Shown here piece by piece: positions 38,392 to 49,763 of a DNA stretch of 64,000 nt. The notes under the pieces are model-generated. The model was not told the DNA's origin, did not search any database, and was given only the letters and a program-made list of their open reading frames with translations. Positions within the stretch are counted from its first letter, which is position 1, and every line of letters starts with the position of its first letter. This DNA is from Eunapius fragilis (lineage: Eukaryota; Porifera; Demospongiae; Spongillida; Spongillidae): the NCBI GenBank assembly GCA_963681505.1, contig OY811971.1:8489991-8553990 (forward strand). The letters run 5' to 3'. A program made the translations under genes and the position numbers.

Positions 38392-38819
38392 ACCCCATGC
38401 TCCCCTTCGGGCTCTGCTCATCGGCCAAGATTTTCAATGCCTTCGCTGATGCATTGGAGTGGAGACTGAAGGCAGTCAGAGTACCTTATGTCTACCACTA
38501 CCTGGACGACTTCACGGTCCTGGGTGCCCCAGGGACAGAACGAGTGCTCTCGAGCAGTGAACAAACTCCACATCACATGCTCTAAGCTAGGGTTACCGCT
38601 CGCAACCCACAAGTCCAAAGGGCCAGCAACAAGCACTGCTTCCTCAGTACAGTTATTGACACTGTAGCAGAGGAGCTAAGGCCGCCAGCAGAGAAGCTAG
38701 ACCACCTGCGCACCCTTCTAGTTGAATGGGGAGACAAGAAAGTGTGCACCCGTAGAGATCTTGTGTCGCTAATCAGCCACCTCAATCACGCGTGCAAGGT
38801 GGTTCGCCCAGGCAGGTCA
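38392..38819 (+). pseudogene. DIRS-like reverse transcriptase fragment (5' part)
   Basis: Encodes the RT palm region with YIDPMLPFGLCSSAKIFNAF (motif B region) and the catalytic YHYLDDFTVLG (motif C). After a frame shift near 38580 it continues into the thumb/connection block (LISHLNHACKVVRPGR). The N-terminal RT motifs are deleted. The frame stops at 38819 because a hAT element is inserted, and resumes at 40519 with SFLRRVIDLLHHRKN. Confidence 0.8.
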
Positions 38820-40510
38820 GGGGTTTACTGCTCCCACCCCCTATCCACTCCCTACCCACCCCCTGGTTTGCCCCTAATTTGAAAAACCCACCCCCTGGTT
38901 TACACGTGCCATGTTAAAAACTGGCATTGTGCATAGTACGTGAGTGTATGCGTTATCTGTGCCAGTTACGCTATTATCACTCGATCGTAGGTCAGATAAA
39001 TGAAGTGTTAATAGCCCACATACCCGACCTTCCCGTCGGGCTATGCCCTATGTGCATATAGCATTATTAAAACAGCAATGGCTGGTCGTGACGGAGGCAT
39101 TCTGCGATACGTTTCACCGGATGCCAGTTCATCGTCAGCTTCGAAAAGACCTTTTGAACTGTCATCGGCGTCAACCCCTACGGCAGGACTCACCTCATCG
39201 TTGCAGGACTTGGAAACAGGTTTGGCCACATCGTTGCCCTCATCAAGTGCTGAAAATGCTTCCAAAAGGCCTAAGTCTGCCATCAGCTGTTATAATTGGC
39301 TGCAGCTTTGTAGTAGAAGTGGTGGATATAAGTGCAGCGTGTGTGTGTGGACGCTTACTCTAAAGGTATGAAGCTCAATAACTCCTCTCACGGTATTTGG
39401 GTCACCGAGCCAATGACAAATTCCAACAGGTTAATGGAGAAAGCAAAGAAGCATGCAGATAGCGAACAACACAAGGCTGCAGCTGACTTGATAGCTGGCT
39501 CTCAACCCACAATTATAGTCGCGGTTGATAGGCAAATTGCGCAAAGTACCTCAGATGGAGCGAAATTTTTCCCCTCCATGTTGAATGCCGCTCTTTAAGC
39601 AAGAGATTCCACACACTACAAACTGGCAGGCTGCTATTACCAATCTATGCTTTAGCAATTCTGAGGTCTTGACCTGGTATAAATCTCTTCCGAACTATGC
39701 TTGTTACCATTCAACCACCGCCGTGACTTCCATGCTGAAAGCATTTGCTGATAAAACACGAGAATTTGTTTATTCGAAAATTCGTAGTTCTGTTAGTAAG
39801 TATGGAGGTTATTCAAAAAGGAGACTATTATTAACTGGGTAGCAGGATGCCGTGCGGTTGGCCTTGGTGAAGATTTCGCTCTTCGGCAATCTACTGATGG
39901 CATTGACGTGGCTACTGAATGGCGAATGTACAATCGCCGGATGGATCCGACCGATTTAGCAAAGCTTGCATGTAATGATTCCGAGAAGGCCGTGTTTGAA
40001 AGTTTGTCCCGTGTTGCCGTTCACGTTAACCTTTTGCCATTTTCATCATCCCCAGCTGAAAGAAGTGTGTCCACTCTGAATCGTGTTATGACGGAGCTGA
40101 GGACATGCCTTACCGATGATCACTTGGATGATCTTATGATGATTAGCGTGGAAGGACCAGTAATTCATGACCTTCGGTCTGACGTTGGGAAAAACGCTTG
40201 GCCCGAATATACGGAATTTATAACCCGCGTTTATAATCGATGGATTCCACAACGTAGGGTATATTAGAATTACCATCCTTTTGATACTGACGCACATGCA
40301 CATAGATGTAAAAGTGTACTGCTGATTTACGTATTGAAAAAAAGAAAGCCATTTCGGGCCGGGCTGCAGGTGGTCGACATCCGCGCTGCTTCATAAAATT
40401 GAATGACATGCCATTTAACAGTACAGAGGGAAGACTTATATTTGCCCACCCCCTATTTTTTTATATATTACAAAATCCACCCCCTGTTGCAAACATGGCG
40501 GTAAATCACT
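38820..40510 (+). mobile_element. hAT transposon inserted in the retroelement, 8-bp TSD
   Basis: The 8-bp GCAGGTCA precedes the element (38812-38819) and follows it (40511-40518), which is the target duplication length of hAT elements. Removing the insert and one copy restores the retroelement reading ...VVRPGRSFLRRVID. The ends share an imperfect inverted repeat (GTTTACTGC versus GATTTACCGC), and the motif CCACCCCCT occurs three times near the left end and twice near the right end. Confidence 0.88.
39078..40267 (+). pseudogene. Internally deleted hAT transposase
   Basis: 39078-39371 and 39332-39598 (shifted frames) encode a Ser/Thr-rich N-terminus and a BED/TTF-like zinc finger (GGYKCSVC ... 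KKHADSEQH). 39585-39842 continues with KQEIPHTTNWQAAITNL. 39908-40267 encodes the C-terminal hAT dimerisation domain (LLPFSSSPAERSVSTLNRVM, LTDDHLDDLMMISVEG). The catalytic core between these blocks is missing, so the copy is non-autonomous. Related in style to the KIAA1586/ZMYM6-type hAT proteins (from memory). Confidence 0.75.
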
Positions 40511-40518
40511 GCAGGTCA

Positions 40519-41181
40519 TTCCTCAGGCGGGTGATCGATCTGCTGCACCATCGCAAGAACGTGCACTATATCTGCCTGAGTTGCGGCTTCCGGTCAGACC
40601 TACAATGGTGGAAGGTGTTTGCTACCACATGGACCGGCACATCGTACCTGGCATCTAACACAACAGCACAATTCGCTTCAGACGCATCTGGCACTTGGGG
40701 TTGCAGCACCTGGCACGGGACTTCATGGTTCCAATGGCGATGGGGCGTGTGGTCTCGCGACCTTGCCATCGCAGTGAAAGAACTACTACATGTACTTATC
40801 GTCCTGGCAGCTCTAATCTGGGGGCCAGCATGGCACAGCCAGACAGTGCTCAGTTACTGCGACAATCAAGCAGTTGTGGCAATAATGCGTTCGCGGATGT
40901 GCAAGCAACCCGGTTTAATGCACATGCTGCGCTGTCTCTTCTTCATCGAGGCGGCATACAACTTTAGACTGGTTGGCGCCCACATTACCAGCAGTGATAA
41001 TAATATCACAGATGATCAATCACGCGAAAACCTGCATTCCTTCTTTTTAAAGGTTCCAAAAGCCAGCAGGGATCCGGCACGAGTGCCAGAGGCGGTGGTC
41101 GAGTTGCTGCTAGACCCGAAAGGGGATTGGACCTCACCAGCCTGGGCACATCACTTCAACAGTATCTTCACGACGGACTAG
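40519..41181 (+). pseudogene. DIRS-like RT connection and RNase H (3' part)
   Basis: Open continuation of the polymerase after the hAT insertion. It contains an RNase H-like block, FASDASGTWGCSTWHG, then LSYCDNQAVVAIMRSR (active-site acidic residues), then NITDDQSRENLHSFF, and ends at TAG 41179-41181. The first ~120 nt before 40519 in the same frame belong to the hAT element. It overlaps the tyrosine recombinase frame by about 50 nt. Confidence 0.8.
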
Positions 41182-42112
41182 CCCCATCGACCCACAAGTC
41201 GTACGACTCCGGACTCAGACGTTTCTCTCGTTTTTGCGTAGACTATAACGTGTTCTCCCCATTCCCAGTCACTGAAAAATTGCTGTGTTACTTTGCGACA
41301 GCCCTGGCTAACGACTGCCTAGCCCCCCAGACCATCAAGTCATACTTGTCAGCGGTGCATAGCATGCAGCTTTCCCCGGAACTGCCGCCGCCACGAGACC
41401 AGTCCTCGCTCCCCATGTTAAAGCGAGTGATAGATGGCGTCCAGAGACACAGAGCCACGAGGGGCAAACCACCTAGGGCCCGCCTACCAATTACGGTAAC
41501 GGTGCTTCGCCGAATACAGAGCCCACTGGACACAGTGGCCAACACGGAGAGCACACGGAGAGCACAGCATACTGGGCAATAGCTACGTCTGCATTCTTCG
41601 GCTTCTTCCGTCTCGGAGAGCTGTTGGTCGAAACAGAGATTGCATAGAAGCCAGGCCTGCACCTCAGCTGGGGGGATGTCACTATCGACAATCGCTCGGC
41701 CGTAACGATGGTGAAGATCCACCTTCGGAAATCCAAATGCAACCAGTTTGGCACCGGCGCAGACGTACTCGTGGGCCGCTTGGGCTGCTAGCTATGCCCC
41801 GTGGCGGCCATCCTGGCCACATGAAGGCGCGAGGCGCGCCTTCTTCATCGACGACAACAGGGTGCCAATTAACAAGGGAAAGTTCGTGGCCAAAGTGCGG
41901 GATGCACTGAGGTCAGCCGGCCGGGTACCCCGAGGAGCAGTCTGCGGGGCACAGCTTCCGAACAGGCGCAGCAACTACCACAGCAATGGCGGGGATCGAG
42001 GACTCAATGGCCGCATTTCTACAGTACATGCATACTCCGCACGACCAGCTAGCGGCAATCACGGCATCTCTCACAAAATCAAACCCACAGTAAAGAGATT
42101 CGTCACTCCGCT
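41127..42112 (+). pseudogene. Tyrosine recombinase of DIRS-like element
   Basis: 41127-41582 encodes the N-terminal core-binding part (LAPSTHKSYDSGLRRFSRFC, LAPQTIKSYLSAVHSMQL). After a frameshift the catalytic half follows: AFFGFFRLGELLVETEI (first Arg), then from about 41936 GHSFRTGAATTTAMAG (H-x-x-R) and FLQYMHTPHDQL (candidate nucleophile Tyr). A short deletion joins EDS directly to MAAFLQY, removing the usual LGRW stretch, and several frames are needed, so it is inactive. Its presence downstream of RNase H classifies the element as a tyrosine-recombinase retroelement rather than an LTR or LINE element. Confidence 0.8.
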
Positions 42113-42210
42113 CTCCTTGCGCGAACATAAATTCACAACCTGAACAGTTGTCTAGGGTACTGAGAGATATATATATACGCGATCATGTGTATACATAAAT
42201 GCATATTGGG

Positions 42211-43342
42211 TCATTGCATACCATTTCAACAAGCAGATGGACACCACCATTCAGATTTAGTTCAAAACATTTATGTTAATTTGTCTTTATATAAGAGATC
42301 ATTTATTGACGTAATTATTTTTTCACCTCTAATGGTTTAGGAGATAATCGCTGTTGAATAATTAATTAGTTTACATATAATCTGAACTTTGCAGTGTATT
42401 ATCCTGGTGCCTACTATGATGACAGGTCCATACATGGCACCAAATTGAAGGGTTTGATAAGTACAATCTTACGGCGTCAAGCATTTTGACGAGAGGTGAA
42501 AGGGTTAAACTATGTATTGGTTTATAAGGCATATTTTGCAATTACTGTGTGAAGAAGGTTGATAATTGCATATTTTATTTTATAATACTATGTGCCACAA
42601 TATGTTAAATATTTACGTTCAATAAAAAGTTTGATTATTGATAACCTCTGATAACCACAAGCTGTTTTGTGTATGGCAGCCATTTTTGTGGGGATTGTTA
42701 GGTAAGCGTTGCTAAGTGGATTACGCAACACCTTGAACCTCAACTATCAAAACTTTGGCCACAGCTGTATGAATATGGTACAAGTATGTTTACACGCATT
42801 TGCTAGGGCTAACCATTCACCATTGTTATATGGCATATAGCGCTCCGTTTATTTCTGGTTATATTTAAGTAGATCAAGCTTCAGTTACAATGTGCAAACA
42901 TCAAACCAATAAAGCTAAACTGTAGTTTATATACATTCTCATGCTTTTGCTTCCAGTGCACGGGTTGCTGCTGCAACTTCCTTGGCTGTCAAGGACTATG
43001 TGCGTCCTGTAGCTGTGGAAGGGCTCACAAGTGTAAGTATGTCCGATGGGTCGATCTCCAATACATCTTGGCGCCGTGGATACACATATGACTTAGCTGG
43101 CAGGCATGGATGAAGAAAATTTACTTCAACCACTCGAGCTTCTGTATCCACTTTTATAACACAACCTAGCCAACAGCACCCATCTACGCCACAGTTACAA
43201 AGCCTTTAATAGATGACACTGGAAAGGTCTCAATCTGTGTAGGGTACACTCTTTCAATTCTTTTCACAGGACTCAATGAAAACTGCCTGACTTCAATACT
43301 GCTGTTAGAAATTGGTATTATACTGTGCAGGGATCTTGTTCC
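42211..43342. repeat. Left arm of 2.5-kb palindrome
   Basis: Matches 43600-44731 in inverted orientation over its whole 1132-bp length, with scattered differences (for example the block near 43170-43195). It starts at TCATTGCATACCATTTCAAC and ends at CTGTGCAGGGATCTTGTTCC. Confidence 0.9.
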
Positions 43343-43498
43343 TGGAACAGTTCTGCAGTTCTTGTACTTTTCAGTCAAAAACTCTGCTTTTTCATGGTCG
43401 GGGGCAGTTGCAAAGCCTAAATTTTTCCCTTTGATTTCAGAGGATGAAAACTGGCACAATTGGATTGGTTTGAGAATCTCGTCTTTTTTGAAGGCCAT
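42961..43498 (-). pseudogene. Transposon-derived ORF with Tudor-like C-terminus (left arm)
   Basis: 43498-43184 encodes 104 residues including TVPGTRSLHSIIPISNSS and EVRQFSLSP. One lost base then shifts the frame into WLGCVIKVDTEARVVEVNFL and HPCLPAKSYVYP. The second block resembles a Tudor-like module common at the C-terminus of transposon-encoded proteins of cnidarians and sponges (from memory). Part of it (to 43342) is duplicated in the right palindrome arm. Confidence 0.55.
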
Positions 43499-43599
43499 CT
43501 TGGTAGCACTTTTTTGTTATGTACCTTAGCAAGTGCAGGGTACTAACAATGATGAGGCACTTGAGCTAGCAAACCTTTTTTGAACAAGAGCAAGAGCAA

Positions 43600-44731
43600 G
43601 GAACAAGATCACTGCACAGTATAATACCAATTTCTAACAGCAGTATTGAAGTCAGGCAGTTTTCATTGAGTCCTGTGAAAAGAATTGAAAGAGTGTACCC
43701 TACACAGATTGAGACCTTTCCAGTGTCATCTATTAAAGGCTATGTAACTAGGGGTACGATGGGAGCTGTTGGCTAGGTTGTGTTATAAAAGTGGATACAG
43801 AAGCTCGAGTGGTTGAAGTAAATTTTCTTCATCCATGCCTGCCAGCTAAGTCATATGTGTATCCACGGCACCAAGATGTATTGGAGATCGACCCATCGTA
43901 CATATATACACTTGTGAGCCCTTCCACAGCTACAGGACGCACATATTCCTTGACAGCCAAGGAAGTTGCAGCAGCAACCCGTGCACTGGAAGCAAAAGCA
44001 TGAGAATGTATATAAACTACAGTTTACCTTTATTGGTTTGATGTTTGCACATTGTAACTGAAGCTTGATCTACTTAAATATAACCAGAAATAAACGGAGC
44101 GCTATATGCCATATAACAATGGTGAATGGTTAGCCCTAGCAAATGCGTGTAAACATACTTGTACCATATTCATACAGCTGTGGCCAAAGTTTTGATAGTT
44201 GAGGTTCAAGGTGTTGCGTAATCCACTTAGCAACGCTTACCTAACAATCCCCACAAAAATGGCTGCCATACACAAAACAGCTTGTGGTTATCAGAGGTTA
44301 TCAATAATCAAACTTTTTATTGAACGTAAATATTTAACATATTGTGGCACATAGTATTATAAAATAAAATATGCAATTATCAACCTTCTTCACACAGTAA
44401 TTGCAAAATATGCCTTATAAACCAATACATAGTTTAACCCTTTCACCTCTCGTCAAAATGCTTGACGCCGTAAGATTGTACTTATCAAACCCTTCAATTT
44501 GGTGCCATGTATGGACCTGTCATCATAGTAGGCACCAGGATAATACACTGCAAAGTTCAGATTATATGTAAACTAATTAATTATTCAACAGCGATTATCT
44601 CCTAAACCATTAGAGGTGAAAAAATAATTACGTCATTAAATGATCTCTTATATAAAGACAAATAAACATAAATGTTTTGAACTAAATTTGAATGGTGGTG
44701 TCCATCTGCTTGTTGAAATGGTATGCAATGA
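43600..44731. repeat. Right arm of 2.5-kb palindrome
   Basis: Inverted counterpart of 42211-43342, from GGAACAAGATCACTGCACAG to GGTATGCAATGA. The 257-bp spacer between the arms carries the 5' half of the left-arm coding remnant, absent on the right. Confidence 0.9.
43791..44003 (+). pseudogene. Transposon-derived Tudor-like fragment (right arm)
   Basis: Frame with MDTEARVVEVNFLHPCLPAK and SPSTATGRTYSLTAKEVAAA, the mirrored counterpart of the left-arm remnant; the upstream part is lost. Confidence 0.5.
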
Positions 44732-45252
44732 CTCTATTATATCAAGGCGTCTTACATGTACATAGACTACACACTCAGAATGTTTGGGGGGGGGGGGGGG
44801 GGGGGGGAGTCGAGACCTCTCAGTCTCACCCCTTGGGCAGGTATCTGGCACTGCATGATGACTGGGGAGTGTCATCTCACCACACCCCCAAACTTGCTAG
44901 CCACCAAGCCCGGGGCACAGCCAATGGTAGAATCTAGGTATGAGCGCCAAGCATAGACCAATTCGAGCGTAAGAAGGTTAAATATGGTTTTCCGATATGT
45001 GGTGCTTGAAACCTTCAGTTAATTTACACAACAATTAAGCATTGTACATGTACATGTACTTCTTTCATATCATACAAAATAGCATCAGAGAATTTAAGTG
45101 ACATACATGCATACTCACTTCACCCAGTTAATATCTGTTATACTGACCGTTATTCCGGATGGGTGTACAATTTAAAACCGGGTGCACAGCCAAAAAAAAG
45201 TTTTTGCCGTTCAACCGTAATGATTGTCTTCAGTGATTGATGGGAAATAATT
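44732..45252. other. No gene; poly-G run
   Basis: A 22-base G run at 44786-44807. The remaining sequence shows no supported exon. Confidence 0.45.
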
Positions 45253-46148
45253 ACAAGTAAATAAAAACATTCTCTACGAGAAAGTTGGTGGGATATAGGA
45301 TTTGCAGGCAACTGGTGGTGTAAAAAGCAAGGAAACAAGGTCTTATCACAAGGGAAAATGTAATAGTCCTATATTTATAGCACATTTGTAGGCATATATT
45401 GTTTCTGTGCTAAATATAGGACTATTACATTTTCCCTTCTTGTTTCCTTGCTTTTTACACCACCAATTGCCTGCAAATCCTATATCCCACCAATTTCTCG
45501 TGAAGAATGTGTTTATTTACTTGTTTCATTGATTTTTTTGTATACCGATTCTAAAACGTCGTCTCGAACTTCAAGGTATCTCGCACGTCGTTTCGCTTGT
45601 TCCTTTTTCTGACGTGAAGGCGTTTTGATAAAAACAACTTCACTAACAAAAACATTTCACACCAAACAACGATTGAATCACCAAAGAGTTTTCTCTAGTT
45701 GTGTGCTATTTATACAGATGCCTTAATTTCTATATACCGTAATTACGTCACACAAGATCAATTTTACAATAACACAGGCCGTATACATGTAGTCGATTCT
45801 GTACCAAAGTATAAAATCGACTATTTTAATCCTTTCCGACCAATTCTGAATCTAGTGGTGAAGTTTTCATCGTTTAAAAGTGTTCCTATCCCGAGTTACG
45901 AGCCCGCAAGAAGGAGGAGGATTGTTCGGGACCGGGTACGAGGACGGGCAGTGCCCTTTTGTTCTCAACAACCGCGCGGCTCTGTGACATAAAACAAAGA
46001 TGAAACTGCTCACTTTTGACTTCTAGTTCAATTGCCATAACAAGGTAAACGATCCGTTTGTCGGGTCTTGATAGAGACGGGTCGCGTGTTTTTAATGAGA
46101 TTCATAATCGGGGTCAAATCCTATATGGAAGTTTCTAACGAAACTTCC
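45253..46148 (+). mobile_element. Composite repeat, copy B, with both ends
   Basis: Foldback at 45253-45525 (stem ACAAGTAAATAAAAACATTC / GTGCTAAATATAGGACTATT and its inverse), then TTCATTGATTTTTTTGTATA, ATTCTAAAACGTCGTCTCGA, ACAACTTCACTAACAAAA, GTGTTCCTATCCCGAGTTAC and TCATAATCGGGGTCAAATCC. It ends with the perfect 9-bp hairpin GGAAGTTTC-TAAC-GAAACTTCC at 46127-46148. This is the cleanest full-length copy. Confidence 0.85.
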
Positions 46149-46768
46149 GATACTTACTGGAAGTACAGTCCTTTTAAGATTGGGCTGCAAAATGTAAAGA
46201 ATTAATTCCTAACAGGACTTTTTACTACACGCCTTGAATGTGCCCAAGAACATCCAAACGCAGCATTATTAAAGTGAGTTACTGATTGGTCCTGTGATGT
46301 TCAAATGCATTGCTATACCTTCGTATTTCACTCAGATAATGAAATGCATCTACCTTTTGAACATTCAAATCTATTAATGTATAAGACTAGCCAACCATAC
46401 AGTAGTTATTTATGCCGTGGCCATTGTACGATTACTGCCGTAGTACTAACGTATCTAATTACGGCGTACCTGATTAGTTTATGGCATAACGTACATGTAT
46501 TGGTCAGAACATGTTTTTGACACTTCGCAAGCAAAATGCGACCACCATTTTACACGACGAAAACGTGCCGGGTTGAATGGTTATAATTAGCTAGCACGTG
46601 CGGCATAATTATATGAAACATGTACTGTACAACGGCCATCACGCAATTAATTCACATACAGGAGTTATACGATACATCTATTACGATGTATGTTACGTTT
46701 ATGGTTATACCGTACAACAGCCACAGTGTTAATACTTTTTTCTGTAATCTATGGATGATACAGGAAAA
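46149..46768. other. No gene seen
   Basis: Unremarkable AT-rich sequence upstream of the LINE fragment. Confidence 0.4.
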
Positions 46769-47817
46769 ATAATAAATTTTAATAACACTCATCAGCAGCA
46801 TTCATCTCTTCTTTATGCTCATCTGGCTTTGGTATGCATTCATCTCCCCACCTGACTCAAGCAGTAGAGATCTTTAACAGCTTGGTCTCGCCTGCAGATG
46901 TAGTCAGTGTCGAGTCGCTCCTCACCACACCAGTTTCTCAGATATCCCTTTCTGGTACGTTAGATGACCATGTCTTCAACTTACTGCTGAACTCATCTTC
47001 AGTAGCAGACAAAGCACGTCTTTTGTCAGTTTCCTCTCCCCATGCAGCATCCTGGCTTTCAGTTGTGCCCTCCGAGAGCTTAGGGCTTCACATGGATCCT
47101 CCTGTTTTCCAGGTTGCCATCAAATGGTGGCTTGGCCTTGATGTTTCAGAGGGCTCACAATGTGCACTATGCCCAGGTAGTACACTTGACCACCTTGGCC
47201 ACCATGCAGTTACCTGCAAGTATGGTGGTGATGTGGTAACTCGGCATAACATGATTAGGGACATCCTGGTGGAGACATGTCGTCGGGCTCACATAGGGGT
47301 TAAGGTGGAAGTCAGCAACAACCTAAGCAGAGACCACAGTAAGACCCGTCCAGCTGACATACTTCTTCCTAACTGGTTTTTGGGCAGAACAGCAGCATTA
47401 GATGTGTCCATCACCTCACCGCTAAACCCTGTTAATCTGTTGGAAGCGGGAGTGTCGGCCACAGCTGCTGCCCAGGCCACTGAGTCTAGAAAACACCACG
47501 CCAATGACCCCAAATGCTCAGATCTAGGATGGGTATGTGTCCCTATGGTAGTTGAAACATATGGAGCTTGGGGAAAAGAAGCCGCTGCCATTATCTCCTC
47601 TGTAGCCTCTAGACTTACCACTTCCATGTGTTGGCCAAAGTCCATCGTACTTAATGAGATCTATGGCCGACTGAATCTCCACCTGGTCAGGGCTAATGCT
47701 ACAGCTATCCTCTCTAGGATAGCTCGTGTACTATAGAGCTGTACTTTGTATTTAATCAGTGTTGTATATTCATGTCATTTAATAATCAATAATAATAATA
47801 ATAATAAATTTTAATAA
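46769..47817 (+). mobile_element. 5'-truncated LINE insertion
   Basis: The string AATAATAAATTTTAATAA occurs just before (46769-46786) and just after (47800-47817) the element. Together with the AAT-rich tail at 47781-47806, this fits target-primed reverse transcription with a target duplication. Only the 3' end of the coding region is present. Confidence 0.7.
46834..47736 (+). CDS. C-terminal fragment of LINE protein with endonuclease-like domain
   Basis: An uninterrupted 300-codon frame up to TAG, with no start context of its own; it is the 3' part of a longer polyprotein. It contains CALCPGSTLDHLGHHAVTC (C-x2-C-x9-H-x4-C), then RHNMIRDILVETCRRAH, then RPADILLPNW and, 14 residues after that Asp, ALDVSITSPL. 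This C-C-H-C knuckle plus PxD-x14-D order is that of the restriction-like endonuclease region of R2/NeSL-type LINEs. The assignment is from motif spacing, and the RT domain itself is missing. The frame has no stop, so the insertion is young or was recently constrained. Confidence 0.65.
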   Translation: MHSSPHLTQAVEIFNSLVSPADVVSVESLLTTPVSQISLSGTLDDHVFNLLLNSSSVADKARLLSVSSPHAASWLSVVPSESLGLHMDPPVFQVAIKWWLGLDVSEGSQCALCPGSTLDHLGHHAVTCKYGGDVVTRHNMIRDILVETCRRAHIGVKVEVSNNLSRDHSKTRPADILLPNWFLGRTAALDVSITSPLNPVNLLEAGVSATAAAQATESRKHHANDPKCSDLGWVCVPMVVETYGAWGKEAAAIISSVASRLTTSMCWPKSIVLNEIYGRLNLHLVRANATAILSRIARVL

Positions 47818-48378
47818 AAGCCCAAAATGGCATGACCGTTGGTGGGCGATCTGTCTCTGTCATGGAATGACATGTACATGCATATTGTATTGTGGCCTGC
47901 CCTCAATACATGTAAGTTATTTGTCTATACTGTTATTATGTACTATTATTGCTATGGTAAAAATGTACATGTAACATGTACAAATACTAGCAATACATAC
48001 AGGGGAATCAGGTTTGTACATATATTTATGTCATCAAAATAAGATCTTTTTAATGCCTTTATAATGTAAAAAACCATACTTTTTAAGACATGTACATGTA
48101 CATGCAAAAGGATGACGGACCACAATATTAACAGTCTTACAATAGTTTTTACACCTCCATTACACTATCTCATCCCCAGGCCTCAATCGAAGCAGCAAGT
48201 TCACTTACGCTACAATGTACATGCAGCTATGCATGCTGGGACCCTATACATGCTGGTTTTGGGGGTGGGACAGGGAGGGGTTAAAAGAAAACAGAGACAT
48301 GGTACAAATTCAATGCCAGTCATATTGCATTTTTAATATTCAATACTCTGTATGAACCCTGCATAAACATACATGTAC
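47818..48378. other. Expected site of XPOT last exon; none located
   Basis: Lies directly downstream (minus strand) of the last recognised XPOT exon. One short frame after an acceptor at about 48355 (twelve codons to TGA) does not resemble the XPOT C-terminus. No other gene seen. Confidence 0.35.
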
Positions 48379-49711
48379 CTGTGCCATTGCAGGTGACATC
48401 CTGATTGATGTCAGGTAGCTAGCCTGGAGATAAAGAACCATCTCCACCCCCTGTAGTACAAAATGGCACCGGTCATCTTTATAGCTATTAACACATACTG
48501 TACATGTACATGTACATTTGAAATAATGACACAACACTTTGATCCTCTCTACAACGTGCATGTACCTCACCCTCCCCTGAACCCACACCTCATCCTCCCT
48601 ATACCCACACCTCACCCTCCCTTATACCCACACCTCATCCTCCCTATCCCCGCACTTCACCCTCCCTATACCCACACCACATCCTCCCTATACCCACACC
48701 TCACCCTCCCCTATACCCACACCTCACCCTCCCTTATACCCACACCTCATCCTCCCTATACCCACACTTCACCCTCCCTATACCCACACCACATCCGCCC
48801 TATACCCACACCTCACCCTCTCCTATACCCACACCTCATCATCTCTATACCCACACCTCACCCTCCCCTATACCCACCTCATCCCACACCTCACCCTCCC
48901 CTATACCACACCTCACCCTCCCCTATACCCACACCTCACCCTCCCCTATACCCACACCTCATCCTCCCTATGAGCATCCTAATATCACTACAGCCACTAC
49001 TGACCGTTATAACATACCCTTTTTGATAGCATTGCCTTAAGTACTGCGGCTATTTCACTTAACATCTAGAGTAGAGGTGAATAAATACAATGTAGTGACG
49101 ACCAAAGTTACGCCTACCAAATACGCATTCCCATCGTTCAAATCGCACGTTGGCCTTAATGGGGCAAGAAAGCACGCTGGCAGGATATGCTTGTACATGT
49201 ACTCAGGAAATCCGCAGAGACCCCCCTCACAGGCTATATTGGAGGGGAGAGGTAAGGACTAAAGAGGGTGGCCAGACTCAGGAGGGCGATCCGTACCCCA
49301 CGTGTCCACCAGCTTCTTCATGATGCTAAAGCAAAGCTTCTGTGTCTGCAACATAACAGACAGGCACAAGGTTAGCCAACAGCCAGTGTGCATCGCCTCA
49401 TCGGATATTTCATTTCCACTGTATCAATAATCCTATTCAGCTACATGTACATCAAACACCCGGTACATTTGGCACATGATATTCATCACACCTAGCCTAC
49501 ATGGGCATCACATTACGTACCAGTAGGAGATTCCACATATCCCTCCATGCCAAAAGTAAATAACAAAAGTATATTGCAAAAGCAGAAACAAATGCCACAT
49601 GTGACCTTACTGCTGAGTCAGGAAAATCAACAGATCCCGTGATCAATGTTCCCAAGACCTCTTCTAAAAACTGTGCCCCTGTGTATTTATGGGAAATAGA
49701 AACATGTAGTA

Positions 49712-49763
<52 letters not shown>

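Noticed and set aside
46127-46148. Terminal hairpin as a Helitron 3' end
   Set aside because: No CTRR follows the hairpin, no 5'-TC end was seen, and the hairpin lies at the extreme end rather than ~10 bp inside.
48319-48354. Twelve-codon terminal exon for XPOT after the acceptor near 48355
   Set aside because: It can be joined in frame but does not resemble the conserved XPOT C-terminus, so it was not included in the model.
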